Shown here in pieces: positions 8,793 to 17,784 of a stretch of 64,000 nucleotides of DNA (its first letter is position 1; each line of letters opens with the position of its first letter). The stretch spans positions 7,084,665-7,148,664 of the forward strand of contig NZ_MKZS01000001.1 in assembly GCF_001942495.1 (NCBI RefSeq). The letters run 5' to 3'. Made by a program: the position numbers and the translations under genes. This DNA comes from Moorena bouillonii PNG. Lineage in GTDB: Bacteria > Cyanobacteriota > Cyanobacteriia > Cyanobacteriales > Coleofasciculaceae. Below the pieces are notes generated by a model. That model did no database searches, was not told where the DNA came from, and was given only the letters and a program-made list of their open reading frames with translations.

Positions 8793-10141
8793 GATTTGAA
8801 TCCTTCCGCTTCTGCCAAAATGGGATTAACGTCAAACCAAGACCCATCTTGGTCTCGGTACTCATAGACGAACATGCTGCGGATCAAGACTTGGTAACCT
8901 TCATCTCCAACTACCTTCTTGTGTTTAGCAACATGACACAATAGTTCCCACTCATCGTCTGAGATGGGTAGGGTTAGTTCATTGCGCCGGTCTCGAATTA
9001 CAGTTTCTAACATGCCTTGAGACAGAGGTAATCGTCTTTCTTTCTTGATCCAGGTACTGAGGAACCGAAGCAAATTTCGCACATGACCCCCGCTAGCGTA
9101 ACACAGGCGGTCTAAAGTGTCAGGGGAGTCGAACACCTCTTTTACTCTAGCAAGACGCGACCCAGGCTCTAAATCAGGGAAGGCTCTGGCGAGTACCATT
9201 TGTCGCAGCAGTGCCATGCCCTGTTCATGGGGAGTACCATCTCGTAACCTTACCGGTACCATTGGTAACACTTTGGGATCTACTACAAAGCGCTGAGTCA
9301 AGGCACTATAGTCATTAGAAAATCGTAGGGCTAGGGGCATGGTGTAGACCACATGACAGTGTAACCCCTTTAACTGGGCTCCGCGATCGACAAATAGATA
9401 TTCCGGCTGATCACGTCCCCAAGGCTTCTGGGAAGCGTCCACCCGATCGAGGTTATCTACAATCACCACTAGCCCTTGTTTCCCCAGTTGTTGGAGGTTT
9501 GCGATCGCAGGTTCGAGCAACTCTTGGTTAATCACTTCTAACAACCGATTGGTTTGAGGTTCGAGATATTGCCGTAACCGACTGCGCAGATCCGGGCTAT
9601 CCTTAGCCTTAGCGGTAATCTCACCAATCCCAACTGCTAGGGAAACCGCCCCCTCCGTGTCTACTCCAACCTCACCAATCCCAGGAACTCCTACCCGACC
9701 GCTTAATTCAATTTCAGTGAGCAATAGTTTAGCCGCACCTGCCAGTAATTTTTTAAAGCCTTTCGGTTCACCTAGCTTAATTTTGTCTAAGCTTTCACTG
9801 ACGCGACGGGCAATAGCGAGTAAAATGTCCCCAACATCTACATCTCCCATTTCCAAGTCTTGAGAAGACTCAAAATAGACCACGTGAAAGTCAGCTTCTT
9901 CCAATTCGGATTTCAACCGCAGTAATTCCGTAGATTTACCACAACCAATATGTCCAGTAAATAGCTCACAGGTCGGCTCATCCATGGAGAAGAAGGTGAT
10001 ATTGTCCTTCAACTCTTCGATGATCTTGCCCCCTCGCACTGAGGAAAAATCGATATAATACTTACGGTCTTCAGGCTGTTCTACCGTTAAGGTTTTGCTG
10101 GGATTACAGGCTTTATATAATTTTTGTATGTTTACTGTCAT
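8771..10141 (-). CDS. P-loop ATPase (AAA/KAP-like) preceding the STAND genes
   Basis: This 456-residue protein has Walker A GHIGCGKST at about 63-71 and Walker B VVIVDNLDRVD near 223-235. The tail is helical and winged-helix-like. The pattern is that of single-copy AAA/KAP-like regulatory ATPases, not of transporters. A glycine-rich stretch (about 130-170) lies between the two motifs. The gene has an AAAGGAAA ribosome-binding site just before ATG, and its 3' end overlaps the WD40 STAND gene by 22 bp, making it the first gene of the cluster. A helper or activator ATPase for the STAND proteins is a reasonable inference, but a specific partner is not shown. Confidence 0.8.
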   Translation of the reverse strand: MTVNIQKLYKACNPSKTLTVEQPEDRKYYIDFSSVRGGKIIEELKDNITFFSMDEPTCELFTGHIGCGKSTELLRLKSELEEADFHVVYFESSQDLEMGDVDVGDILLAIARRVSESLDKIKLGEPKGFKKLLAGAAKLLLTEIELSGRVGVPGIGEVGVDTEGAVSLAVGIGEITAKAKDSPDLRSRLRQYLEPQTNRLLEVINQELLEPAIANLQQLGKQGLVVIVDNLDRVDASQKPWGRDQPEYLFVDRGAQLKGLHCHVVYTMPLALRFSNDYSALTQRFVVDPKVLPMVPVRLRDGTPHEQGMALLRQMVLARAFPDLEPGSRLARVKEVFDSPDTLDRLCYASGGHVRNLLRFLSTWIKKERRLPLSQGMLETVIRDRRNELTLPISDDEWELLCHVAKHKKVVGDEGYQVLIRSMFVYEYRDQDGSWFDVNPILAEAEGFKSCLAYTA

Positions 10142-10209
10142 AGGTTTCCTTTCTCATTAGTCATTACTCATATTATCTGGCACCAAGTTAAAATTTACCT
10201 GTCAAGGTA

Positions 10210-10258
10210 GGGAATCGGGAATCGGGAATCGGGAATCGGGAATCGGGAATCGGGAACA
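10210..10258. repeat. Heptamer tandem array GGGAATC
   Basis: Seven head-to-tail 7-bp units; the last one drifts to GGGAACA. The array sits in the 331-bp spacer upstream of the ATPase gene. The rest of that spacer is AT-rich with no recognisable gene. Confidence 0.9.
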
Positions 10259-10456
10259 GGGAAAAGTCATAAAATTTGAGGATTTTATAACTGATTATAT
10301 ATCCAATACTATTAGTCATTAGTTAGTTTGGCTTAGTTTTTTTTTATTATGTTGTGACTAATTATGGGATTATGATTTACTTGTTATTCCCCATTCCAGT
10401 TTATCACTTCCTATAGGTATCAGTGTAGGAATTGTGATAATTTTTGATGCCATATT

Positions 10457-10500
10457 CCCTGCTCCCTACTCCCTACTCCCTGCTCCCTACTCCCTGCTCC
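10457..10500. repeat. CCCTGCT/CCCTACT heptamer array overlapping a gene end
   Basis: Six 7-bp units alternate between CCCTGCT and CCCTACT. The stop codon (10473-10475) and last codons of the ureidoglycolate lyase-like gene lie inside this array. Confidence 0.85.
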
Positions 10501-11006
10501 GCTGTTCCCTTTGCTATAACAATTTCAAACTGTAACTGATGGCTGTCTATAAAATCATGGGTAAAATGATCGACGACATTGGTATCAGCAAGTTCCAAAT
10601 TGTAGAAATCTATAAATTCTTGGTCAAAATAGGGACCAGCATGCCAAGTTCCTACTTCTAATTTAATAAAGCAGTTACCTGGAATCCGAAAAGCGGCGAT
10701 ATCCTCTAAAACTGGTTGGTCATCCTGAGTGGGAGGAGCTACAGCCATGAACCAGTCTTTCCCTTCTAGAGAACCGAGACACTGAGTACATTGGACGTGG
10801 CGAGTAATTTTATCAAACTTACGACCTTTGTGGTGTAGCCGCATGATATAAAACCGGGATGTCCCATTGTCGAGGTTTAACTGAGCATCATCTTGATCAT
10901 AGGGTTTGCCATCTTCACTGGCAAAGATGACTTGACCGTAGGGCTGAAAGTTCTCTGATGTCACCCATTCCGCGTGTAGTTTTTGAATCGTCTTGACTTT
11001 ACTCAT
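10473..11006 (-). CDS. allA: Ureidoglycolate lyase (AllA)-like protein
   Basis: The protein has 177 residues, the usual size for AllA, which splits ureidoglycolate into glyoxylate and urea in purine breakdown. Family-like features are the early YGQVI strand, the RFYIMRLHHKGRKFDKITRH segment, the CLGSLEGKDWFMAVAPP strand and a cupin-type GTWHAGPYF motif. GGAG lies 7 bp before the ATG. The last residues (AEQGVGSRE) are translated from heptamer array sequence, so the native C-terminus was probably shorter or different. No other allantoin genes are adjacent, so the physiological substrate is uncertain. Confidence 0.75.
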   Translation of the reverse strand: MSKVKTIQKLHAEWVTSENFQPYGQVIFASEDGKPYDQDDAQLNLDNGTSRFYIMRLHHKGRKFDKITRHVQCTQCLGSLEGKDWFMAVAPPTQDDQPVLEDIAAFRIPGNCFIKLEVGTWHAGPYFDQEFIDFYNLELADTNVVDHFTHDFIDSHQLQFEIVIAKGTAEQGVGSRE

Positions 11007-11347
11007 CCTTAGGCTCCGGCGTCAGTAGTTAAAAATTAACAGCTTATTGATTTTAGCTTGTGCAAGTGCCTTGCTGTTCATCTTGCAACTAGTCTTTACA
11101 CTTTTTATATGATATCCTTTATAGGGAATTTTTCAAAAATTCTTAAATCAATCATCAGTTTAATCTTTATGGTTAGGTTCGGCGTACATTCTTTATATTA
11201 TAGTCGATTAATCTATCTCTATTAATCTCTAACTAGAAAAATAGGATTGGATATAATATTTAATCAAGCCACTAATCTGACTTACTAAAAAAGATTAAAA
11301 TACCTTTATTATACCATTAAAAATGCCCTAATTATTAAGGTTAATTG
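11007..11347. other. Divergent AT-rich spacer
   Basis: These 341 bp separate the minus-strand AllA-like gene from the plus-strand MATE gene, so both promoters should be here. The stretch is strongly AT-rich and I see no repeat array, RNA gene or short frame that I can support. TAAGG at 11336-11340 serves as the MATE ribosome-binding site. Confidence 0.5.
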
Positions 11348-12667
11348 ATGACTTTTACTTGCTCAAACCAAGACAATGTGCTCTATCGCTTCTGGAAATT
11401 GGCGATCATCAATATTCTGTCTAATCTGACCGTACCCCTTGCGGGTTTAATCAGCGTGGCTTTCTTGGGTCATTTAGATCAAATCCGCCACTTAGCTGGA
11501 GTCGTAATCGCTACTATCCTGTTTAACTTCATCTACAAAAGTTTGGGGTTTTTACGGATGGGAACTACTGGAGTAACCGCTCAAGCCGTCGGAGGAAATG
11601 ACCGAGATGCGATGTTGCTGGTGGGACTTCGTAATGGCTTAATTGCTCTGATTTTAGGTGTACTTATCTTAAGTTTACAGTATCCTCTCAGAGAGCTGGG
11701 ATTTGCGCTGTTAAGTGCTACACCAGATGTCAAATTTTCTGGTATTGCCTATTTTAATGCTCGAATTTGGGGAGCTCCTGCAACATTACTCAATTTCGTA
11801 ATCATTGGTTGGTTTCTCGGTAGAGAAATGAGTGGTAAGGTGTTGCTGCTGTCTATTATCGGTAACACCGCTAATATAGTTTGCGATTACTTCACTATTA
11901 TTCGGTGGGGTTGGGAAAGCACTGGCGCTGGATTATCGGTAGCAGTTAGTCAATACGTGATGGTTTTAGTGGGACTAGTTTTAGTGACGCGAGAAATCCA
12001 GTGGCAAGAGCTAATATCAGTAGCGAGGCGAATTTGGAACTTGTCGGAAATAATAGCTACTTTTACCCTAAATAGTAATCTTTTTATTAGAACCTTAGCG
12101 ATTATTTTTACCTTGTCTATTTTTACCAATATGAGCTCAGCTTTGGGTACCACAATCTTGGCGGAAAATGCTTTAATATTAGAGGTGTTAAGCATGGCTG
12201 CTTATTTGATTGATGGATTAGCATTTGCTACGGAAACTCTGACGGGTAATTTACAAGGTCAGGGAGCAAAAGAGCAGTTAGTACCTTTGTTGAGAATGGC
12301 TGGAGGAAGCTGTTTGCTATTAGGACTTAACCTTGCTTTCCTGTTTATGCTGTTTCCCCAGACACTCTTTGGCCTGTTAACAAACCACGCTGAGGTGATC
12401 GAATCGATTACTCTCTATATTCCTTGGTTACTGGTAGTGTTAGCATTTGGTTCCATTGCATATATGCTGGATGGTTATTTTCTGGGCTTAGCCGCAGGAC
12501 AGACCTTACGTAATTCTACTGTAATCGCCTTGGTGGTGGGATTTGCGCCTATGGCTGTGGCGTCTTGGCAGTTTCAAAGTGTTCATCTTCTTTGGTTAGC
12601 TTTATCCTTGTTTATGGCAGGAAGAGCGATATTACTGGGCGTAAAGTTACCAAGCACGTTGAATTGA
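11348..12667 (+). CDS. MATE-family (DinF-type) efflux transporter
   Basis: This 439-residue membrane protein has about 12 hydrophobic segments arranged as two similar halves, as in MATE/DinF exporters, which expel organic compounds using a proton or sodium gradient. Family-type features include the early SNLTVPLAGLISVAFLGH helix with the conserved proline and the LGFLRMGTTGVTAQAVGG segment. I prefer the ATG at 11348 over the adjacent TTG at 11345, because AAGG ends 7 bp before it. The substrate cannot be read from sequence. It stands alone between spacers rich in repeats. Confidence 0.88.
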   Translation: MTFTCSNQDNVLYRFWKLAIINILSNLTVPLAGLISVAFLGHLDQIRHLAGVVIATILFNFIYKSLGFLRMGTTGVTAQAVGGNDRDAMLLVGLRNGLIALILGVLILSLQYPLRELGFALLSATPDVKFSGIAYFNARIWGAPATLLNFVIIGWFLGREMSGKVLLLSIIGNTANIVCDYFTIIRWGWESTGAGLSVAVSQYVMVLVGLVLVTREIQWQELISVARRIWNLSEIIATFTLNSNLFIRTLAIIFTLSIFTNMSSALGTTILAENALILEVLSMAAYLIDGLAFATETLTGNLQGQGAKEQLVPLLRMAGGSCLLLGLNLAFLFMLFPQTLFGLLTNHAEVIESITLYIPWLLVVLAFGSIAYMLDGYFLGLAAGQTLRNSTVIALVVGFAPMAVASWQFQSVHLLWLALSLFMAGRAILLGVKLPSTLN

Positions 12668-13122
12668 AATATAGGGTTTGTATTTGAGATGTAAACCTAT
12701 AGCAATTATCATAGCTATGAGGTAAAATTTTCTGGATTTTAGGGAACAGGGAACAGGGAACAGGGAACAGGGAAGAGAAAAGAGGGAAGAGAAAAGAGGG
12801 AACACGTAAAAAATCCTGTGTATCTCATTAGGCTAAAAACCGCTATATAGGGTTTGTATTTTAGATGTAACGTAAGCATTCAGCTATCAGCCAATGGCTG
12901 AATGCTTAGGATGTAAACATAAATGAGATACACATAATTTTTTCCCTATTCCCGACTCCCGACTCCCTACTCCCGATTCCCTACTCCCTAAAACCTGTGA
13001 TGGAATAAGCAAACCCATGGCAATAATTTAAAGAAGTATGAAGTATCAAGGATTAATTGTAAAGGATGAAGTATGAAGGATGAAGTATGAAGCATGAACT
13101 ATCAAGATAGAGGGAATTGTAG
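12668..13122. repeat. Repeat-filled spacer: AGGGAAC array, duplicated segment, GAAGTAT array
   Basis: A heptamer array AGGGAAC runs at about 12741-12776. The phrase ATAGGGTTTGTATTT occurs twice (about 12670 and 12846), each followed by a diverged copy of the same flank. CTCCCTACTCCC-type units lie near 12950-12990. GAAGTAT/GAAGGAT heptamers (13034-13100) run up to the NSS transporter start. No gene is visible. Confidence 0.8.
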
Positions 13123-14601
13123 ATGGCTCGTCAACGTTGGGCTTCAAGAACAGTATTTCTCCTCGCAGCAGTAGGTTCTGCAGTTGGCTTAGGGAATGTG
13201 TGGCGGTTTCCCTACCTAGCTGGGAAATACGGTGGGGGAGCATTTCTAGTGCCTTACCTGATCGCTTTAGTCCTAATTGGGGTTCCACTGTTGATGCTGG
13301 AATTTGCGGTAGGACAAAAAATGCAACGGGGAGCCATAGGCTCATTTAGGAAATTACACCCCAATTTCGGCAGTCTCGGTCTGTTTGCCCTGATGTCAGC
13401 CTTTATCATTGTCTCCTATTATGCAGTTGTGATGGGCTGGAGCTTGATTTACTTTCTGGCATCCTTTGGGGTCAAGTGGTCGAGGGATGCTAAAAGCTAC
13501 TTCTTTGATAGTGTTCTGCAAATCAGCGATGGGGTCAACGTATTAGGTGGTATCAACTGGCCAATCTTATGGTCTCTAGTTGTAGTCTGGGTCTTGATTT
13601 ATTTCTGTGTTTGGAAAGGCACGACCAGTGTGGGAAAAGTCGTTGTCTACAGCGTGCCACTTCCAATTATTTTGCTGGGCGTATTGCTATTACGAGCAGT
13701 AACGTTACCAGGTTTCCTCAATGGCTGGAAACTGTATCTTACTCCGGTTTGGAGTGCATTAGTTGACCCCGAAGTTTGGACAGCTGCATTCTCACAGATT
13801 TTCTTTACCTTATCTCTGGGATTTGGAATTATGGTGACTTATGCTAGCTACAAAAACTCACAGGATGACATTGCTAAAGATACCTGGTTAACTGCCTTGA
13901 TCAACAGTGGTATCAGCTTATTTGCAGGCTTTGTGGTGTTCGGAATCTTGGGATATATGGCAGGAGTTACCAACACCCCCTTGGCAGAGCTGGCTGCTTC
14001 TGGTCCCGGTCTAGCGTTTGTGGTTTTCCCGGAAGCTTTAAGCTTAATGCCCTTACCTTGGCTGTTCAGTCTGCTGTTTTTTGTGATGCTGCTTTCCCTA
14101 GGCATCGACAGCGCCTTTTCCCTAGTAGAAGCTTTGAATGCGACTATCCTCGACAAACAACAACAGGGAAATGTTGCTAAGGTTTCAATTGGGGTTTGTC
14201 TAGGGGGATTTATTGCTGGAATTATTTACACTACCAGAGCTGGATTATACATTTTAGATATTGTAGATCATTTTGTTACTAACTATAACTTGATGTTGGT
14301 AGCTATTTTTCAATCTATCCTAGTGGGATGGTTGTATGGTGCTGAAAAGCTACGACGATACATCAACAAAGTTAGTGATTGGAAGGTTGGGAAATGGTGG
14401 AATTTTTCTATAAAATACCTGATTCCTATGGCTTTAGTCGCTTTGCTAGCAACCCAGTTTTCTAAAGATATTAGGACTCCCTATGAAGGATACCCAGCCT
14501 GGGCTTTAGGAATTGGCTGGGCAATGGTGTTTTTGCCATTACTTATTTTCCTGTCTTTGCTGGTCACAGACAAGACATTGATCAATGGGAGAACCGATTA
14601 A
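13123..14601 (+). CDS. Sodium-dependent NSS-family transporter
   Basis: This 492-residue protein begins with RWASRTVFLLAAVGSAVGLG then NVWRFPYLAG, the helix-1 signature of the neurotransmitter:sodium symporter family (LeuT-like), which couples sodium entry to uptake of amino acids or related amines. About 11-12 membrane helices are visible, and the length is typical of bacterial members. GAGGG lies 8 bp before the ATG. The upstream region is a GAAGTAT heptamer array, so the promoter must lie within or before repeat DNA. The substrate is not assignable. Confidence 0.93.
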   Translation: MARQRWASRTVFLLAAVGSAVGLGNVWRFPYLAGKYGGGAFLVPYLIALVLIGVPLLMLEFAVGQKMQRGAIGSFRKLHPNFGSLGLFALMSAFIIVSYYAVVMGWSLIYFLASFGVKWSRDAKSYFFDSVLQISDGVNVLGGINWPILWSLVVVWVLIYFCVWKGTTSVGKVVVYSVPLPIILLGVLLLRAVTLPGFLNGWKLYLTPVWSALVDPEVWTAAFSQIFFTLSLGFGIMVTYASYKNSQDDIAKDTWLTALINSGISLFAGFVVFGILGYMAGVTNTPLAELAASGPGLAFVVFPEALSLMPLPWLFSLLFFVMLLSLGIDSAFSLVEALNATILDKQQQGNVAKVSIGVCLGGFIAGIIYTTRAGLYILDIVDHFVTNYNLMLVAIFQSILVGWLYGAEKLRRYINKVSDWKVGKWWNFSIKYLIPMALVALLATQFSKDIRTPYEGYPAWALGIGWAMVFLPLLIFLSLLVTDKTLINGRTD

Positions 14602-14623
14602 TTTTAAGGATTAGTTTGTAAGT

Positions 14624-14770
14624 CGTTGGCCGTAGGCCACGCTAGGCGAACAGCGGTCAGCTTTCAGCGGTCAGCGGTCAGCTATCAGCTTAAAATAAAC
14701 CTCAATATTGATAGATTAATGAGAATGCCATCAATTTGACCATCAATTTGACCATCAATTTGACCATCAA
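14624..14770. repeat. GGCC..GCGAACAGCGGTCAGC repeat and 12-bp tandem array
   Basis: Positions 14624-14690 hold a CCGTAGGCCACGCTAGGCGAA variant of the dispersed repeat, then GCGGTCA heptamers. Positions 14728-14770 hold about 3.5 copies of GACCATCAATTT. The stop codon of the phytochelatin-synthase-like gene (14767-14769) lies in the last copy. Confidence 0.85.
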
Positions 14771-15528
14771 CGGGTACTCACCAGCACAAACCCCCGTGTC
14801 TTTTTAGACTCTGAATCCTTAGTCGCCATGGCTTGCCACAATTCTTCAGCCTTGACCCAGACCGGAGGATACTTGTAACGAGAGACATCTAGGATCAGAA
14901 AACGGTCTGCTTCTTTGTTGTAGGCAGCTATAGGAGAAATATGTCCCCCAGTTTTCTGAGCAATGGCTTTGCGTAAGTAATTGACTAAGACAAAATTTTC
15001 CGCTTCTTGCAAATTCTTTACCACTATGTTGCGAAACTGATCCAGGGTCAAATCACCACCATGGTAAACCTCTGCTCTAACTGGATAAGTTTCCAATAAT
15101 CCTGCTAATTGTTCCAAAGTCATGCCCCGACGAGCAATCACCTCAGCCATCCGCACTTCCTCAGTTTTGGCATTCAAAACATTCTTCTGGGTGAAGCGGT
15201 TAGTCCTAAATTCCGGTGCCTCTGGAGCTTGAATTGATAAAGCATTTAGCACCATGACCATACTAGCTACTCCACAGTAAGCCAGGTTTTCCTGAGTGAC
15301 AAACTGAATACTTAGGGGCAAATAGTCTTCTCGGGCTTGGCTTGCCATCAGTAACCTTTCTCCGTGATCGGAATCGAGGTTAATCAGATTTTCGGTCAGT
15401 GGAATTGTCTGGGCTAAGCATCCTCCATTGATAAGGAAAAACCCAATTAAAGTAGCTTGTAGGGGTATACGGAATACTTTTAGGAGACTTTTTTGAGCAG
15501 ATTTTTTACCATAGTTGTAGTTAATCAT
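14767..15528 (-). CDS. Secreted phytochelatin synthase-like cysteine peptidase
   Basis: This 253-residue protein has the catalytic triad of the papain-like phytochelatin synthase fold: Cys85 in AYCGVAS, His196 in GGHISP and Asp214 in LILDVSRY. The spacing resembles the cyanobacterial half-size enzymes, which hydrolyse glutathione to gamma-Glu-Cys and make little phytochelatin; that activity is family knowledge. A hydrophobic N-terminal segment (about 19-39, LIGFFLINGGCLAQ) implies export, and Cys37 might be lipidated although the lipobox is poor. There is no metal-binding Cys-rich C-terminal half as in plants. The stop codon sits in a 12-bp tandem repeat. Confidence 0.9.
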   Translation of the reverse strand: MINYNYGKKSAQKSLLKVFRIPLQATLIGFFLINGGCLAQTIPLTENLINLDSDHGERLLMASQAREDYLPLSIQFVTQENLAYCGVASMVMVLNALSIQAPEAPEFRTNRFTQKNVLNAKTEEVRMAEVIARRGMTLEQLAGLLETYPVRAEVYHGGDLTLDQFRNIVVKNLQEAENFVLVNYLRKAIAQKTGGHISPIAAYNKEADRFLILDVSRYKYPPVWVKAEELWQAMATKDSESKKTRGFVLVSTR

Positions 15529-15605
15529 ATATACCAGTTCTCAATTGGATGAGGGACTTTAGTCTGGATGTAATAGGAGGATTGTTTCCAGGTAATTCTT
15601 GGTAT

Positions 15606-16868
15606 TCACTGGCAAAATCCGTAAGTATAACCATCTTTTCTGTGAACTCTGCACAAGTTTTTAACGTGTAAGCTTATCGCCTTTTTTCCAGAAACTGTGT
15701 AATTGAAGGAATTACTCTTACTTCTAGGGTTAACTCTTCCAAACTCCCCAGTCAAAAGGTTTTTGGCTATGTCCCCACTACACCAACCTTTGATTGGCTT
15801 CAGCGGGTTGTGTCTGATGGGGTAACCGTATTTATTGAGTGCCGCTTTTTGTCTGCCCCCTTGTCCTTTACAAGTAACCAGAAGCGGTTGAAAGGTTTTC
15901 AAAGTCAAAGCCTCAATGTTCCCAACACAAGCAGCATCGATCCAATGTTCCTTAGGAAATCCTAATTTAGTCCGGTTGTACTTAGTCTGTGCTCCCGTTC
16001 CAGTAACCACAGGTTTCGTCTTTTGAAGTACTTTAACTAGCTTGTTCCGAGTTGTATTCACCGCCGCCGCATCTTTTAATGGCGAAAGCGCTTTGGTTTT
16101 GATTTTTTGAAGTAGGCTTGGCTTCTTTTTCAGAAAGTCCTCTATAGGTTTGTTCCCTTTGCGTTGATTGCACTTTTCACAAGCCAAGCAAAGATTACTT
16201 ACACGTTCACTTCCTCCTTTGGATTTTGGATAAATGTGTTCAATCTGCAATGGAACTGATTTTTTCCCACAGTAAGTGCATTCCCTTCCCCATTTTTCGA
16301 GTAAATACTCTCTAACCTCATACCCAGCTAGTTCTCCTTGCTGGTACTGAATACCACTGATTTCAGGATTCTGCATTTTTTGGGCATCAAACTTAACTCT
16401 TTCAACCCAAATTTCGTTAACTGGGCAGAATTTAATCAATCGTTTCACCCAAGTCTGGGTAGTCAAAATTCTGTGTTCTAGACTAGGGGGGAGCCATCCC
16501 TCTGGACGCTTACGGTTAAGGAACCTGGGTTTCCTATAGCGGGTGTTTCGGTTACGTCTCCCACGCCTTACAGCGCTTCTAGACGAGAGTTTTTTCTTAA
16601 TTAATCCTCCTCTGTGTTCTAGCTCCATTGCCCAAATGACTTGGCCGTCTTGGACTAAGGCAAATCCAGTCACCTTACTGCCAGGATCAATTTTGATTTT
16701 ACATGGTGATATGGTTGGATTATTGATCGACGTTTTTAAGATGATTGTGAACGGGTACATCCTGAAAACCGCCGCTTTACCTTTATCCAATAACCGACGT
16801 GCTTTCTTTGGGATAATTGGGTTTAATGGTTGAAAGTTTGCGTCAATAACAAATACGTAATTTTGCAT
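15606..16868 (-). CDS. iscB: IscB RNA-guided endonuclease
   Basis: This 420-residue protein shows the complete IscB layout: PLMP domain (1-50, VFVIDANFQPLNP); RuvC-I with Asp61 in KIDPGSK; arginine-rich bridge helix (about 100-120); RuvC-II with Glu156 in IWVERVKF; HNH domain with CxxC at 197/200, E210-H211 and CxxC at 230/233; RuvC-III HWIDAA (308-313); and a C-terminal target-motif domain with KGQGGRQKAALNKYGYPIR. All catalytic residues are present, so the enzyme looks active. IscB proteins are the ancestors of Cas9 and use an omegaRNA encoded just upstream. No TnpA transposase is adjacent, so mobility would need help in trans. Confidence 0.95.
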   Translation of the reverse strand: MQNYVFVIDANFQPLNPIIPKKARRLLDKGKAAVFRMYPFTIILKTSINNPTISPCKIKIDPGSKVTGFALVQDGQVIWAMELEHRGGLIKKKLSSRSAVRRGRRNRNTRYRKPRFLNRKRPEGWLPPSLEHRILTTQTWVKRLIKFCPVNEIWVERVKFDAQKMQNPEISGIQYQQGELAGYEVREYLLEKWGRECTYCGKKSVPLQIEHIYPKSKGGSERVSNLCLACEKCNQRKGNKPIEDFLKKKPSLLQKIKTKALSPLKDAAAVNTTRNKLVKVLQKTKPVVTGTGAQTKYNRTKLGFPKEHWIDAACVGNIEALTLKTFQPLLVTCKGQGGRQKAALNKYGYPIRHNPLKPIKGWCSGDIAKNLLTGEFGRVNPRSKSNSFNYTVSGKKAISLHVKNLCRVHRKDGYTYGFCQ

Positions 16869-17090
16869 TTTTAGTGCTCTCGATTCGGTAAAGTTATCCT
16901 CGACAATGTTGGAATGGCTTGTGTTTTGCTAATCACACATTTTGCCTTTGTCTTAATGACTAGCGACAGAGCCAAAAGCTGGAGTTCACTCTTGGGTGTC
17001 ATGACCAAACCAACGTAGGAAGCTAATCCTTAGTCTGCAACCTAGTTGATAATTCCAGGGATTACCGGAAATTACCAAGGCTTACACTAG
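16869..17090 (-). ncRNA. Candidate omegaRNA of the adjacent IscB
   Basis: The roughly 220 bp directly upstream of iscB, on the same strand, is gene-free and structured. Visible pairings are GCTTTTG with CAAAGGC (around 16944-16979), TTGG with CCAA across GTCATGACAC, and a GAG/CTC hairpin in AGAGTGAACTCC. IscB omegaRNAs are encoded exactly here, with the scaffold next to the start codon and the guide at the distal 5' end. The 5' boundary and guide are not defined by sequence alone. It may act at sites matching the DNA beyond about 17090. Confidence 0.55.
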
Positions 17091-17115
17091 GTGGTGGTTT
17101 TAGGGAGTAAGGAGT

Positions 17116-17250
17116 AGGGAGCGGTGCGCGCCCGTTCGCGCCCCGCGTCGGCAAAGCCCTCAAGGTTCGACCCAAGGGCGATTTACTCACCCTAGGAGGC
17201 GCGCACCTTGAGCGAATTTAATTACGGGTCAAGGGCACGCCCTGGGAGTA
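17116..17250. repeat. GC-rich dispersed repeat cluster
   Basis: This block contains GGTGCGCGCC, CGCGCCCCGCGTCGG and a GCGAATTTAATTACGGGTCAAG segment. It is a degenerate, longer relative of the 45-bp GGTGCGACCC...CGCACC palindrome found at 41154, 42043, 45351, 57484 and 60286. It sits between the IscB/omegaRNA unit and a small basic protein gene. Confidence 0.7.
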
Positions 17251-17416
17251 GGGATGGATCGCTTTTGTAAAAATACGACCATTGAAGGCTATTATCATTT
17301 CAGGATAATTACCATTAATATAATAAAAATTTCCCCCATCTCCCTATCTCCCTACCCGTGAAATTTTAGTCGGACGCAAGAAACAGCCCTGCTATCCTTA
17401 TCCCCTCATGCCCTGA

Positions 17417-17689
17417 TTAAGCCCAAATGCGTCCCCGACGGAAAGGGGGGTCATTGTCTGGCTTCTGGTCTTTAAACATAACCTTCCACCGGGCATAATC
17501 TTCTAGACCAGTAGCAAGTAACACTGATTTCTTTTCTTCCTGTTCATTAAGCTCTGGTTGAACAGATGGAGAAGCAACCTCTGGTTGAACAGATGGAGAA
17601 GCAGCAGCAGGAGCAGCTTTGGCTTTTGGCTTCGCCTGGGTTTTTCTGCGACGACCGCGTCTGGGAGTTTTAGTTTCTTCTTCTGGCAT
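17417..17689 (-). CDS. Small basic low-complexity protein
   Basis: I do not recognise this 90-residue protein. The N-terminal half is a Lys/Arg/Ala/Pro-rich tail (RRGRRRKTQAKPKAK), with PSVQPE repeated twice near residue 32. The C-terminal 35 residues look folded and conserved-like (ATGLEDYARWKVMFKDQKP, ending FRRGRIWA). The basic tail suggests nucleic-acid or membrane-surface contact; this is inference. It precedes nothing obvious on its strand, and lies 95 bp downstream of the small LPKQVAPVKR gene, with which it may be co-transcribed. Confidence 0.55.
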   Translation of the reverse strand: MPEEETKTPRRGRRRKTQAKPKAKAAPAAASPSVQPEVASPSVQPELNEQEEKKSVLLATGLEDYARWKVMFKDQKPDNDPPFRRGRIWA

Positions 17690-17784
17690 AATTGTTTTTT
17701 ACTGTTTGTTAGTGTTTGTTACGGTTTACGACATCTTATGTAACTGTTACCCATCTCTTAGTTTGACCTAGGGGCACCACCACA

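Noticed and set aside
11348..12667. MATE gene as part of a toxin-export cluster
   Set aside because: Neighbours are an AllA-like gene and an NSS transporter; no biosynthetic genes surround it.
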